DNA of 64,000 nt from Syntrophaceae bacterium. GTDB lineage: Bacteria > Desulfobacterota > Syntrophia > Syntrophales > UBA2192. This document shows, in pieces, positions 35,673-43,731 of this stretch. The position numbers were made by a program, and so were the translations under genes. The notes beneath the pieces are model-generated. The model had not been told where the DNA came from and did not search any database. It saw only the letters and a program-made list of their open reading frames with translations. The stretch covers positions 62,001 through 126,000 of the forward strand of contig JABLXY010000002.1 in the NCBI GenBank assembly GCA_013177795.1, written 5' to 3'. Within the stretch, counting starts at the first letter, position 1; every line of letters begins with the position of its first letter.

Positions 35673-36130
35673 CTATCGCCAGGCTGCCCGGCGGTGCGTC
35701 CCCGGCCCGCCGTACATCTGCACCTTGTCCCGCTGCTCCGGGGTCAACACGTTGAGGACCGACAGCCGATGGGCTGTCGCCTTGTCCTGCAGCCGATCCC
35801 TCAGCGCCCGGATCTCGGCCTGCCGGGCGCTGATCTTCTGCTGATCGGGCGTGCGCTGCATCCAGAGGCGTTTCAGGTCACTGCTGTTGCTGCAGAGCTT
35901 GTCCTGGAGGGGCTTGGTCTCCCGTACGAACTGTTCGTCCATGGCCCGGATCTTCGAGATCTGCTCCGCGGTCAGGTTCAGGCCCGGCTGGTTCAGTAGA
36001 GCCGCGCCGCAGTATCCTCCGCCATAGCCCATACTGCCTCCGGGGCAGCCTTTTGCGGCATGGGCAGGGTAAATTGCTGCCAGTGCAGCCACCATGAGAG
36101 GACCGCTGCAACTGCGAATGCTCTTCTCAT
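35673..36130 (-). CDS. Second Spy/ZraP-like periplasmic protein, apparent frameshift in signal peptide
   Basis: The mature part has the LTxxQ plan of the 20634 gene: GLNLTAEQISKIRAMDEQFVRET, then QAEIRALRDRLQDKATAHRLSV and VLTPEQRDKV. No good signal peptide exists in this frame: the ATG at 36095 gives only MVAALAAIYPAHAAKG. The ATG at 36130 has an aaggag-like site and starts MRRAFAVAAVL in another frame, and joining the two near 36096-36099 by one added base gives a perfect signal peptide. This is therefore either a sequence error or a recent one-base deletion. Upstream lie a -24/-12-like promoter and two GGATA-N5-TATCC dyads. Confidence 0.75.
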
Positions 36131-36178
36131 GACGTGAACTCCTTTTTTCTTCCGGGTGTGTATTTGACCCCCGCTTGG

Positions 36179-36194
36179 TACACAAGATGTGCCA
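36179..36194 (-). promoter_or_regulatory. Sigma-54-like promoter of the second Spy-like gene
   Basis: Minus-strand TGGCAC-ATCTT-GTGTA has a perfect -24 box, but the -12 box keeps only TG of TTGC. Distance to the ATG at 36130 (about 50 nt) matches that at the first Spy-like gene. Confidence 0.55.
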
Positions 36195-36280
36195 TCAGGC
36201 CTGCTTCATATTAACATCTTGATAATATTGATGTAATCAGAACTCTCACTGTGGAGGAAACTCGCTGCGGCCGATGAAAT

Positions 36281-36295
36281 GGATACATGGTATCC
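36281..36295. promoter_or_regulatory. Dyad GGATA-CATGG-TATCC
   Basis: Perfect inverted repeat centred 96 bp upstream of the -24 GG of the second Spy-like promoter, the same spacing as at the first Spy-like gene (97 bp). Confidence 0.7.
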
Positions 36296-36313
36296 GCTTC
36301 CCAGTGTCCATCT

Positions 36314-36328
36314 GGATATTATCTATCC
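36314..36328. promoter_or_regulatory. Dyad GGATA-TTATC-TATCC
   Basis: Second perfect copy, centred 33 bp (three helical turns) beyond the first, as expected for tandem enhancer sites on one DNA face. Confidence 0.7.
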
Positions 36329-36392
36329 GCAAGGGAAGGGGATATGAGGCCCTGCCGCGTTCATTCCAGGTACCCTGAACGGGCCTGCGGCT

Positions 36393-37130
36393 TTACCCGA
36401 ACAGGGTGGCTATCTTGTAGGCCGTCATGATGACGATCAGCACGCCGAAGAGCTGCTTGAGACGCCCGCCGGGCACATAGAGGCTCGTCAGCCTCGCGCC
36501 GACGAAGGAGCCTGCCGCGCCGACGATCAGCAGCGTGACGGTCAGATTGAAGTCCCATTGAGCCGTCCCGATGTGAGGGATGAGCGACGAAAACGAGGGC
36601 GGGCAGACGGCGAAGGCGTTGATCCCGGCGGCCATCTTGGTGTTGAAGCCCACGAGGATCAACGTCGGCATCAGGAGAAAGCCCGGCCCGATGCCCAGGA
36701 AACCGCTCAGCACCGAGATGGGCACGGCGAGGATGAGGGCGAGGCGGAAGTTCTCCTGCCCCGGCCGCTCCTGCACGGGCCGGAAAAGACGGTACGAGAG
36801 GTAGAGAACCGATGCAAGATAGGCAAACCACACGTACACCTGGTCCACGTACTGGACGAGCCAGGCGCCGGCCGGGGCCGTCAGGGTGGTGATCACGGCC
36901 AGCGTGACCGCCTTTCGCCAGTCCACGAGCCCGCTCCGGGCAAACCCGAAGACGGCGAAGAGGGCCGTGATGCCGTTGAGCAGAAGGCTCAGGGGCTGAA
37001 CCTGGTGGACGAGATCCGGCAGGAAAAGCCCCAGGAACGGCACGGCGGAGAAGGCCACCCCGAGGCCCAGCATCCCGGAAACCAGGGAGAGGACCAGAAG
37101 ACCGATTGCCATGATGACCAGCGCGTTCAT
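36393..37130 (-). CDS. TSUP (TauE/SafE) family membrane permease
   Basis: This 245-aa protein has about eight helices and the family repeats: LVLSLVSGMLGLGVAFSAVPFL near the start and ISVLSGFLGIGPGFLLMPTLILVGFNTKMAAGINAFAV in the middle. TSUP proteins export sulfite, sulfoacetate or related anions. It ends the metalloid-type gene run on this strand, 137 nt after a thioredoxin-like gene. The start follows ggggagc. Confidence 0.88.
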   Translation of the reverse strand: MNALVIMAIGLLVLSLVSGMLGLGVAFSAVPFLGLFLPDLVHQVQPLSLLLNGITALFAVFGFARSGLVDWRKAVTLAVITTLTAPAGAWLVQYVDQVYVWFAYLASVLYLSYRLFRPVQERPGQENFRLALILAVPISVLSGFLGIGPGFLLMPTLILVGFNTKMAAGINAFAVCPPSFSSLIPHIGTAQWDFNLTVTLLIVGAAGSFVGARLTSLYVPGGRLKQLFGVLIVIMTAYKIATLFG

Positions 37131-37267
37131 GATGCTCCCCGTTTCCCGAGCGGCGCTCCATGCACCCGCCGCCCCGTTTCCGGATTCGGTGTTTCAGACG
37201 CTCTCTTTTGCGTGCAGTGCCGTGCCGAGCAGTCCCGCAGCCGCATCCGCGCCGGGGGCGCGCCCCG

Positions 37268-37555
37268 TCAGGCTCCGGCCTTGCACTCCCCGGACGCGAT
37301 CAGATCCCGCAGAAGCTGCCTGACGCGCATGCGGTCGGGCAGGCTGCCCGCGGAAACGATCCGGCCGTTGAGGACGAATCCCGCGGTGGCAGGCAGCCCG
37401 TAGGATTCGATCCGGCCGGCCTCCGTCACACGGGTGATCTGCCCCTGGATCTTCATCTCGTCGAGGAGCTGACGCACGTCACGCTCCAGCTGCTCCCCCT
37501 GCAGTCCCTGCGGGTCCAGGATCTCGATCCGCACCGCTCCCTGGCTCTCTTTCAT
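37268..37555 (-). CDS. Thioredoxin-like small protein without the CxxC motif
   Basis: The 95-aa protein aligns by eye with the redox-disulfide proteins at 40732 and 39117: a beta strand (VRIEILDP), a long helix, then the [26 protein letters not shown] block. Where they have GPGCARC it reads DPQGLQGEQ, so both active-site cysteines are gone; the only Cys is near the C-terminus (GECKAGA). A binding rather than a redox role is likely. It sits 40 nt after arsC and before the TSUP permease. Confidence 0.7.
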   Translation of the reverse strand: MKESQGAVRIEILDPQGLQGEQLERDVRQLLDEMKIQGQITRVTEAGRIESYGLPATAGFVLNGRIVSAGSLPDRMRVRQLLRDLIASGECKAGA

Positions 37556-37595
37556 CGCACACCCCCTGTCGGTTTCCGGTTTCTTCCCCTCGCAG

Positions 37596-38039
37596 TCAGC
37601 CCGCCCGCGGGCCGGCCTCCCGCCTGCAGAATTCCTCGACGGCCTCGCGGATCGAATCCCGGATGACCCGGACCCGGGCGAGTTTTTCCTCCTCTGTCCC
37701 CTCCACGCGGGCCGGGTCGGTGAAGCCCATGTGGACGCGCTTGGCCGGACCCGGGAAGATGGGACAGGCCTCGGCCGCCGACTCGTCGCAGACGGTGATG
37801 ACGTGGGAAAAGAGGGTCCCCGCCTTCAACACGTCGAACACGCTCCGCGTCGATTTCCCGGTGATGTCGATCCCGACCTCCTTCATGACGGCCACGGCCA
37901 GCGGGTTCAGGGTCCCCGGCTCGAGTCCCGCGCTTTCGGCCTCGAAGCGATCGCCGCAGAGATGGTTCATCCAGGCCTCGGCCATCTGGCTGCGGGCGCT
38001 GTTGTGGATGCAGACGAAGAGCACCTTCTTTTTTTGCAT
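37596..38039 (-). CDS. arsC: Arsenate reductase, low-molecular-weight phosphatase type
   Basis: The 147-aa protein starts [23 protein letters not shown], containing the P-loop C-x5-R (CIHNSARS). It also has [31 protein letters not shown], which carries the resolving cysteines of thioredoxin-linked ArsC. It reduces arsenate to arsenite. It uses an ATG at 38039 behind aaaggaac. It is in the same run as an ArsR regulator, an ArsP-type permease and small thioredoxins, which would recycle it. Confidence 0.93.
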   Translation of the reverse strand: MQKKKVLFVCIHNSARSQMAEAWMNHLCGDRFEAESAGLEPGTLNPLAVAVMKEVGIDITGKSTRSVFDVLKAGTLFSHVITVCDESAAEACPIFPGPAKRVHMGFTDPARVEGTEEEKLARVRVIRDSIREAVEEFCRREAGPRAG

Positions 38040-38059
38040 GAAAAGTTCCTTTCGTTCAT

Positions 38060-38250
38060 TCACGGGTGATTGATTGCACAGGATTCTTGATAGCGAAGTG
38101 AGACGCGTTTTCGGTACCCGCTCTTCGCGAAGCGAAACGGCCGCAGCGCAAACTGTTTGAGACTGAAGGTCGAGTTTTTGCGCCTGCAGTGGAGCGAACA
38201 TTCGAGCGGTCGAAAACCGTCTCTTCGCGGAAGGAGCCCTGTTCGAACAC
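38060..38250. repeat. Possible dispersed non-coding repeat
   Basis: The gap between arsC and the P5C-reductase-like gene is less GC-rich than its neighbours. It contains small inverted repeats (for example CGCTTCGCG-type around 38130), and its open frames look spurious. It resembles intergenic repeat units that recur in related genomes, but recurrence cannot be shown from this window. Confidence 0.3.
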
Positions 38251-38271
38251 GCATTGGAATTCACGGGGTAC

Positions 38272-39051
38272 CTATCCCTTGAGCTTCTGGTAGAGACCCG
38301 TGAGCCTCGTCCGGTAGGCGTTGCGGATCACGGCCTCGTCATCCCCCAGGGGCCTGACGGGGACGAGATCCATCACCTCCTCGGGCGTGAGGCCCGACTC
38401 GTCGACGGTCTCGACGGCGCCCTTGAGCATCTTCTTGATCCCCTTCCAGGCCTGCTTGTCGGTGAGGCCGAAGGACTTGCCCAGCTCGTAGAGCTCGAAG
38501 AGCTGGAACCACAGGTAGGTGGGGCCCATCGCCGTGATGATGGCGTAGGCCTCGAGCTTTTCCTCGTCCACCTCCGGGCAGTCGCCCAGCTTCTTGAAGA
38601 GCTTCGAGAGGTCCTCTTTTTCCTGTTTCGAAATGCCCGGGCCGAAGGCGACGGGGTTGTAGCCCTCGCCCACGATGGACGGGGCATTGGGGATCATCCG
38701 CACGATCCGGTCGAATCCCCCGAGCCCCTCGGAAAGGGCCTTGATTGTGAACCGGGGTGCGAGGGAGACGAGAACGGCCCCGGGCTTGAGCGTTGCCCTG
38801 ATCTCCGCGATCCCGCCCCCGACGGCAGGCGGATGCAGGGCGAGGAAGACCAGGTCCTGGCCCGCCGCCTTCGCGTTGTCGCCCTGGACGGTCTGGATCT
38901 TCGGGAATTTCTCCTTGAGCTTCTGCAGGACCTCGGCGCTCGTGTCGCTGACGATGACGCTTGCCGGGAGCATCCTTTTTCGATTCCATGCCTCGAGAAT
39001 GATCCGCGTGATCCTCCCGCCTCCGATGAACCCCATGGACTTGAAAGACAT
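38272..39051 (-). CDS. Pyrroline-5-carboxylate-reductase-like NAD(P)-binding protein
   Basis: This 259-aa protein starts [22 protein letters not shown], a GxGxxx Rossmann fold. ProC-like blocks follow: [33 protein letters not shown] and [24 protein letters not shown]. It diverges from true ProC in the C-terminal half ([14 protein letters not shown]), so substrate is uncertain. The start behind aaaggagga is strong. It lies inside the metalloid/thiol-redox run, which is an odd place for proline synthesis; an F420- or NADP-linked reductase of another imine is possible. Confidence 0.8.
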   Translation of the reverse strand: MSFKSMGFIGGGRITRIILEAWNRKRMLPASVIVSDTSAEVLQKLKEKFPKIQTVQGDNAKAAGQDLVFLALHPPAVGGGIAEIRATLKPGAVLVSLAPRFTIKALSEGLGGFDRIVRMIPNAPSIVGEGYNPVAFGPGISKQEKEDLSKLFKKLGDCPEVDEEKLEAYAIITAMGPTYLWFQLFELYELGKSFGLTDKQAWKGIKKMLKGAVETVDESGLTPEEVMDLVPVRPLGDDEAVIRNAYRTRLTGLYQKLKG

Positions 39052-39116
39052 GCAATCTCCTCCTTTCAAAACGAAACGAACTCTCCGCCCCGGGCGTCAA
39101 TCGGGGCGGAGTCGGT

Positions 39117-39668
39117 TCACCGGCCCCTGTCGCGAAACGGCTTTTCCTCACTGCCGCCGCGCCCCTTCGCCGCGGCTTCGGTGACCCGCTTCTTGATCGT
39201 CCCGCGGTCGGGGACCTGGCCCACCGAGACGACCCTGCCGTTGATGACGAGGGCGGGCGAGCCCATGACCCGGTATTTGACGATTTCCCGGATGTCCGTC
39301 ACGTGCTCGACGCCCGCCGCCACGCCCATCTCGGAGAGTGCTGCGATGACCTCCTTCGTCATCAGGTCGCAGCGGGCGCAGCCGGGGCCCAGGATGCGGA
39401 TCTCCAGGCCATCCGGGGTCTCTTCGGCCTCATCGACGGGCATGCCGCGGATTTTCCTGTACTCCCGCAGCAGGGCCCGGCCGTAGTCGTCCATCAGCTT
39501 TCGCGGGATGTAGTTGGCCTCCGACAGGCGGCGGAGCAGTTCGGCCCGGATCGCATCGTCGCCCTTTGTGGTCCAGGGTTCCCCCATCGCCTCCGCGGCG
39601 GCCCTGAGCCCCACGATGCCGATGCGGTTTCCGTTGACGACGATCTGCGTGATGTCCTTTTCAGCCAT
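39117..39668 (-). CDS. Thioredoxin-fold redox-disulfide protein with N-terminal helical domain
   Basis: The 183-aa protein is in two parts. Residues 1-90 form a helical domain (TQIVVNGNRIGIVGLRAAAEAM, YIPRKLMDDYGRALLREYRKIRG). The rest is a small thioredoxin fold with ILGPGCARCDLMTKEVIAAL (CxxC) and GSPALVINGRVVSVGQVPDR. The helical domain seems to recur with such disulfide proteins in anaerobes. The start overlaps the CDF gene by 8 nt. It probably supplies electrons to arsenate or other metalloid chemistry in the same run. Confidence 0.82.
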   Translation of the reverse strand: MAEKDITQIVVNGNRIGIVGLRAAAEAMGEPWTTKGDDAIRAELLRRLSEANYIPRKLMDDYGRALLREYRKIRGMPVDEAEETPDGLEIRILGPGCARCDLMTKEVIAALSEMGVAAGVEHVTDIREIVKYRVMGSPALVINGRVVSVGQVPDRGTIKKRVTEAAAKGRGGSEEKPFRDRGR

Positions 39669-40635
39669 GTCCTTCCTTGCCCTCGTCCGCCCTCCCTGCG
39701 TCCAGCGGATGACGGGGCCGATCGTGGAGGTCGCAGCACAGAAGCCCCGTTCCCTTGCAGGCCCGCGTCTCGAACTGCAGCACGGGGTGCTGAATCCCAA
39801 AGCGATGCAGGAGCCTCTCCCGCACCCGGTCCGCCAGATCGTCCACCTGGCTCAGCATCTGGTCCTTCACCTGCACATGCGCCGCCAGCGCAACCTGCCC
39901 CGAGGACATGCTCCAGACGTGCAGGTGGTGCATCTCCTCGATGCCCTCCAGCGACTCCACCTCGCGCTTGATGCTGAGCAGGTCGATGCCCGGGGGCGTC
40001 GCGTTCATCAGGATGCCGAGGGCCTCCTTGAGGATATCCCACCCGCTGTAGAGGATCATGCCGACGATCAGCGTCGAGACGACCGGGTCGAGCCAGTACC
40101 ACGGCCGATAGAGCCAGATGACCCCCAGGACGGCAACCCCGAGGGACGTGAGGGCATCGGTCAGCATGTGCAGGAAGGCCCCGCGCATGTTGAGGTTCTC
40201 CCGTGCGCCCGAACGCAGCAGCAGGGTCGCAACCAAGTTGGCCGCAAACCCGATCAGCGCCGCCCCGATGACGATGGCGCCCTCGATGGGCCTGGGGGCC
40301 TGCCACCGGCCCCAGCTCTCGACCAGGATGTAGAAGCCGGCGCCGAAGAGCAGCGCCACGTTCAGCACGGCGCCCAGCACCTCCAGGCGCCTGTAGCCGA
40401 AGGTCTGCTCCAGCGACGGGCCGCGCCGCCCGATGCGCAGGGCCGCGTAGCTGATCAGCACGGCGACGAAGTCCATCAGGTTGTGCAGCGCGTCGCTCAC
40501 CAGGGCCAGGCTGCCGCTGAGGATCCCCCCGGCGATCTGGACGGCCGGGATGATCAGGTTCATGATCATGGTGGCGATCAGCCGCCGGCCCCAGGAGAGC
40601 TCAGGGGAACCCTGATGGTCATGATGATGCGTCAT
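39661..40635 (-). CDS. Cation diffusion facilitator (CDF) transporter
   Basis: The 324-aa protein has a His-rich N-terminus (MTHHHDHQG) and six helices. Metal-site motifs are present: LVSDALHNLMDFVAVLISY in TM2 and HMLTDALTSLGVAVLGVIW in TM5. A cytoplasmic domain follows (HLHVWSMSSGQVALAAHVQVKDQ). It exports Zn, Cd or Co in exchange for protons. An upstream in-frame start would add 28 unconserved residues, so the ATG at 40635 is preferred, although its ribosome site is weak. It shares the transcript with small thioredoxins and the ArsP-like permease. Confidence 0.9.
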   Translation of the reverse strand: MTHHHDHQGSPELSWGRRLIATMIMNLIIPAVQIAGGILSGSLALVSDALHNLMDFVAVLISYAALRIGRRGPSLEQTFGYRRLEVLGAVLNVALLFGAGFYILVESWGRWQAPRPIEGAIVIGAALIGFAANLVATLLLRSGARENLNMRGAFLHMLTDALTSLGVAVLGVIWLYRPWYWLDPVVSTLIVGMILYSGWDILKEALGILMNATPPGIDLLSIKREVESLEGIEEMHHLHVWSMSSGQVALAAHVQVKDQMLSQVDDLADRVRERLLHRFGIQHPVLQFETRACKGTGLLCCDLHDRPRHPLDAGRADEGKEGHG

Positions 40636-40731
40636 GCCGAGTGCCCAAGGTCTTTTCCCCCGATTCCATGCCGTCGTGCCGGTGTGGGCAAGCCGCCGGG
40701 CTTCCCGGCATCGAGGCACGGCTGAATCGGG

Positions 40732-40971
40732 TCATTGCACGCCGGAAAGAAGCTGCTTGAGGTCGTCCACCGACGGGATCTTCCCTGCGACGACCACTTT
40801 CCCGTCCACCACGACGGCCGGGGTCATCCTGACGCCGAGCTTGGCGATCTGGAGCATGTCGCGGACGTGGGTGACCTCGGCGTCGAGACCCAGCTGTCTG
40901 CATGCCTCGAGAACGTTTTTCTCCGTGGCATCACAACGGGCGCAGCCCGGGCCGGCGACCTGGATTTTCAT
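40732..40971 (-). CDS. Small thioredoxin-like redox-active disulfide protein
   Basis: This 79-aa protein has the pattern MKIQVAGPGCARCDATEKNVLEA (CxxC at residues 10-13), then LGVRMTPAVVVDGKVVVAGKIPS with a cis-Pro after the MT. It is the size of archaeal-type mini-thioredoxins and often accompanies ArsP/permease genes. The ATG at 40971 is chosen because taggaggt lies 7 nt before it. It starts 15 nt after the permease stop. Confidence 0.88.
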   Translation of the reverse strand: MKIQVAGPGCARCDATEKNVLEACRQLGLDAEVTHVRDMLQIAKLGVRMTPAVVVDGKVVVAGKIPSVDDLKQLLSGVQ

Positions 40972-40986
40972 GACAGGCACCTCCTA

Positions 40987-42039
40987 CTAGAGAATGTAGT
41001 TTCCAAAGAACCATCCGACAAGGGTCCCGAGGATGACGATCGTGATGACGTAGACGACGGACTTCTTGAGGCCGAAGACCCGCGCGATGGCGATCCAGTT
41101 CGGGAGGCTCAGGCCCGGCCCCGTGAGCAGGAGCGCCAGCGCCGGCCCCTTCCCCATGCCGAGCTTCATCAGCGTGTCCACGAAGGGGGCCTCCGTCATG
41201 GTGGCGAAATAGCTGATTGCGCCGATCATCGTGGCGATGAAAGAGGCCAAAACCCCGTTGCCGCCCAGCCATTGGCGAATCCATTCTTCCGGCAGCAGCT
41301 TCCCGATGATACCGACGGCGAAAACGCCGGCCAGGAGCAGCGGCAGGATGATCCGGACAAACCACCAGGTCTCCCGCAGCCAGCTCTTGATCTCGTCTCT
41401 CGAGAACATCTTGAGCGCGTAGGCGAACAGGATGACGGTTGCGATGCCCCAGATGATCACCTTTTGCCAGTAGGGTCCGGTCTGACCGATATAGTTCGGG
41501 GCAAGCAGTGAAACGACGATGAGAACAAGAAGGATCACGTGCCTCCGGGAGACGATCTCCCCCTTCTCCCGGGTCCCTTCCGCGGCGATCTCCTCGCGCA
41601 CCTCGTTGCGGAAGGCCAGCGTCATCACCCAACCGACGACAAAGGCCATCGCCAGGGATGCCGCCACGCGCGCCACGACGATCTCACCCCCCAGGATGTT
41701 TCCCGTGTACACCAGCGAGAGGATGTTGGCCGAGGGGGCGACCCAGAGCACGATGAAGGCCACGCCGATGGCGGCCCCGCTGTAATACAAACCCGCCGAA
41801 ACGGGGATGACCGTGCAGGAGCATGCGGCCACGAAGAAGCTGGCCACGCCGGCCAGCGAAAAGGATTTCACCTTGTTGGCCTTTTCGCCCAGGTAATTCA
41901 GGATCGCCTCCTGGTTGATGAAGGCCACCATGGCGCCCGCCAGCATGAAGGCCGGCACGAGGCAGGTCAGCACGTGCGTTGCGACATAGTCTTCCAGGGC
42001 GAGAAGACCTGCCATGATCAATTCCATCAGCATGGACAA
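40987..42039 (-). CDS. ArsP-type permease (PF03773-like)
   Basis: The 350-aa protein has about eight helices in two halves. The first carries the family motif FFVAACSCTVIPVSAGLYYSGAAIGVAFIVLWVAPSANILSL with a C-x-C pair. The second carries ISYFATMTEAPFVDTLMKLGMGKGPALALLLTGPGLSLPNWIAI. Relatives export trivalent organoarsenicals or are of unknown substrate. It is directly behind arsR and followed by a mini-thioredoxin, a common trio in anaerobes. With ArsM elsewhere in the window, methylarsenite export is a reasonable guess. Confidence 0.88.
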   Translation of the reverse strand: MSMLMELIMAGLLALEDYVATHVLTCLVPAFMLAGAMVAFINQEAILNYLGEKANKVKSFSLAGVASFFVAACSCTVIPVSAGLYYSGAAIGVAFIVLWVAPSANILSLVYTGNILGGEIVVARVAASLAMAFVVGWVMTLAFRNEVREEIAAEGTREKGEIVSRRHVILLVLIVVSLLAPNYIGQTGPYWQKVIIWGIATVILFAYALKMFSRDEIKSWLRETWWFVRIILPLLLAGVFAVGIIGKLLPEEWIRQWLGGNGVLASFIATMIGAISYFATMTEAPFVDTLMKLGMGKGPALALLLTGPGLSLPNWIAIARVFGLKKSVVYVITIVILGTLVGWFFGNYIL

Positions 42040-42075
42040 ACTCCTTTCAATCAGCGGAGGGACTTGCCGTCCCGC

Positions 42076-42456
42076 TTACACCTTGCCGTGGGCCTTTCCG
42101 CCCGTTACGGCCGGCTTCTTTCTCACTTCCTCGCGTCGGATTTCGGGAAGCTGGCGGAGGAGCTGCCGGATTTCGCGGTCGTCGCCGAGCCATCTTCCCA
42201 TCATGCTGAGCATCTCGGCGGCATAGGGGTTGGCCTCACCGTCAACCAGCCGGTAATTCACCCAGAGCCCGTCTTTCCTCGACTGCACGAGCCCCGCATC
42301 CTCGAGGATTTTCAAATGCTTGGAGACCGTCGGCTGGGCGATGCCCAGGGCCTCCTGCATCTCGCAGACGCACATCTCCTTGTGCTGGAGCATCTTGACC
42401 ACCTTGACCCGGTTCGGGTCCGACAGGGCCTTCATGACCCGGATGAAATCCTTCAT
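42076..42456 (-). CDS. arsR: ArsR/SmtB family metalloregulator
   Basis: The 126-aa winged-helix repressor has the metal-site motif EMCVCEMQEALGIAQPTVSKHLKILEDAGLV (CVC pair in helix 3 of the As(III)-type site) and VNYRLVDGEANPYAAEML. The ATG at 42456 with gaaggg upstream is preferred to one 15 nt earlier. It is the first gene of the run to 36393 and should repress its own promoter in the absence of metalloid. Confidence 0.93.
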   Translation of the reverse strand: MKDFIRVMKALSDPNRVKVVKMLQHKEMCVCEMQEALGIAQPTVSKHLKILEDAGLVQSRKDGLWVNYRLVDGEANPYAAEMLSMMGRWLGDDREIRQLLRQLPEIRREEVRKKPAVTGGKAHGKV

Positions 42457-42484
42457 GGCAGCACCCTTCATATTGCTATATGGC

Positions 42485-42513
42485 TATATAGTTATTCGGT
42501 TGCCCGTTGTCAA
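42485..42513 (-). promoter_or_regulatory. Promoter/operator of the arsR operon
   Basis: Minus-strand TTGACA (42513-42508), 17-bp spacer, TATATA (42490-42485). The -10 lies within an AT-rich dyad (CTATATAG plus repeated ATATAGC) typical of ArsR operators. Confidence 0.72.
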
Positions 42514-42771
42514 CGGTAAAATCAGCCGCTGCGCGGGCAGGTTTTTCTGGATTGCATCGCCAATGGATTGGGTATATACGTTCCCCCGGAAAAGGCCGGA
42601 AGTCAGGAAGCACGGAAGCGAGGAACTTGTGAGAATTAGCCACGTTGCGGGTTATCGGAACCGAATCCAAGCTTCTCACCTTCTTAACTTCTCAACGTCG
42701 TGCCCGCATCGAGCGGATGCGTTTGGGGCATGTATTCTTGGCAGCACCGTGTGTGTGAAGGGAGAGACGAG
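42514..42771. other. Intergenic stretch upstream of the TPR gene
   Basis: Apart from the arsR promoter at its left edge I see no gene or convincing regulatory site; a TTGGCAG-like element before the TPR gene lacks a -12 box. Confidence 0.5.
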
Positions 42772-43731
42772 ATGACCGAACAGACCAATACCGAGCAGTA
42801 CGAGCGCATGGCGCAGCTCTACATGAAGGAGAAGCGATACCCGGAGGCGATCGCCGTCTACCGGCAGCTCATCCGCATGAAGCCCGACATGGACTCCTTC
42901 GTCCTGTGCCTGGCCTGGGCCCTCAAGGACAACGGCGAAGTCGAGGAGGCGGTGGCCCAGTTCGAAAAGCTATTCCAGAAGGAGCTGTCCAGAAAGCTCT
43001 TCACGGGGTTTGCCTTCGATGAGCTCGTTCGCCTCTTCCGGGAGGCGGGGCAGTACGACCGTCTCGTCGAGGTCTGCGAGCGGGCCGTGGCCGCCCAGAA
43101 GAAGGACGTCCACCTGCGCCACACTTTGGGTGATGCCTACCTGCGCGCAGGCCGACATGCCGACGCCCTCGGGATCTTCGAAAAGCTGGCAGCCGAGGAG
43201 CCCGACTCGTCGGTCTTTCACGCCTCCGTCGGCGGGGCGCTGATCGCCGCCGGACGCTTCGACGAGGCGGAGGCGGCCTACAGCCGGGCCATCGAAAACG
43301 ATTTCCCGGGCAAGGAGGGGATGTTTCTCAACAAGATGGGGCACGCCTACATGCTGGCAGGCGCTTACGGCAGGGCCGAGAGCGCGTTTCGCCGGGCCGC
43401 GGCGGCCTCCGGCGAAGAGCCGCTCTACCGGTGCGACCTGGGCGATGCCCTCGTGATGCTCGGGCGGCTGGAAGAGGCCTTCGAGGCCTACGGGGAGGCC
43501 GTCGGCGTCAACCCCGACTTCGAGGGGACCTACTACTTCCGGCTGGGCAACAGGCTGATGAAAGAGCACCGCGCCCCCGAAGCGGCCGAGGCGTTCCGCC
43601 GGGCGGGCGCGACGGACCCTGCCAATGCCTTCTACAAGCTTTCGCTTGCGGAGGCCCTGAGCGCCAGCGGGCGGACGGACGAGGCGAGGAGAATCCTCGA
43701 GGCCCTCAGAACTCCGGAGGGGGAGCCTTGA
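42772..43731 (+). CDS. Tetratricopeptide-repeat protein
   Basis: This 319-aa protein is built of about nine TPR units, for example RMAQLYMKEKRYPEAIAVYRQLIRMKPD, LGDAYLRAGRHADALGIFEKLAAEEPD and LGDALVMLGRLEEAFEAYGEAVGVNPD. No signal peptide or other domain is present, so it is a cytoplasmic scaffold. The ATG at 42772 follows gaagggag. Its end overlaps the convergent pilT by 26 nt. A role with the pilus motor is possible but not shown. Confidence 0.88.
   Translation: MTEQTNTEQYERMAQLYMKEKRYPEAIAVYRQLIRMKPDMDSFVLCLAWALKDNGEVEEAVAQFEKLFQKELSRKLFTGFAFDELVRLFREAGQYDRLVEVCERAVAAQKKDVHLRHTLGDAYLRAGRHADALGIFEKLAAEEPDSSVFHASVGGALIAAGRFDEAEAAYSRAIENDFPGKEGMFLNKMGHAYMLAGAYGRAESAFRRAAAASGEEPLYRCDLGDALVMLGRLEEAFEAYGEAVGVNPDFEGTYYFRLGNRLMKEHRAPEAAEAFRRAGATDPANAFYKLSLAEALSASGRTDEARRILEALRTPEGEP

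Noticed and set aside
42727-42745. Sigma-54 promoter before the TPR gene
   Set aside because: TGGCAG is present, but the -12 region reads TGTGT with no GC at the required distance.
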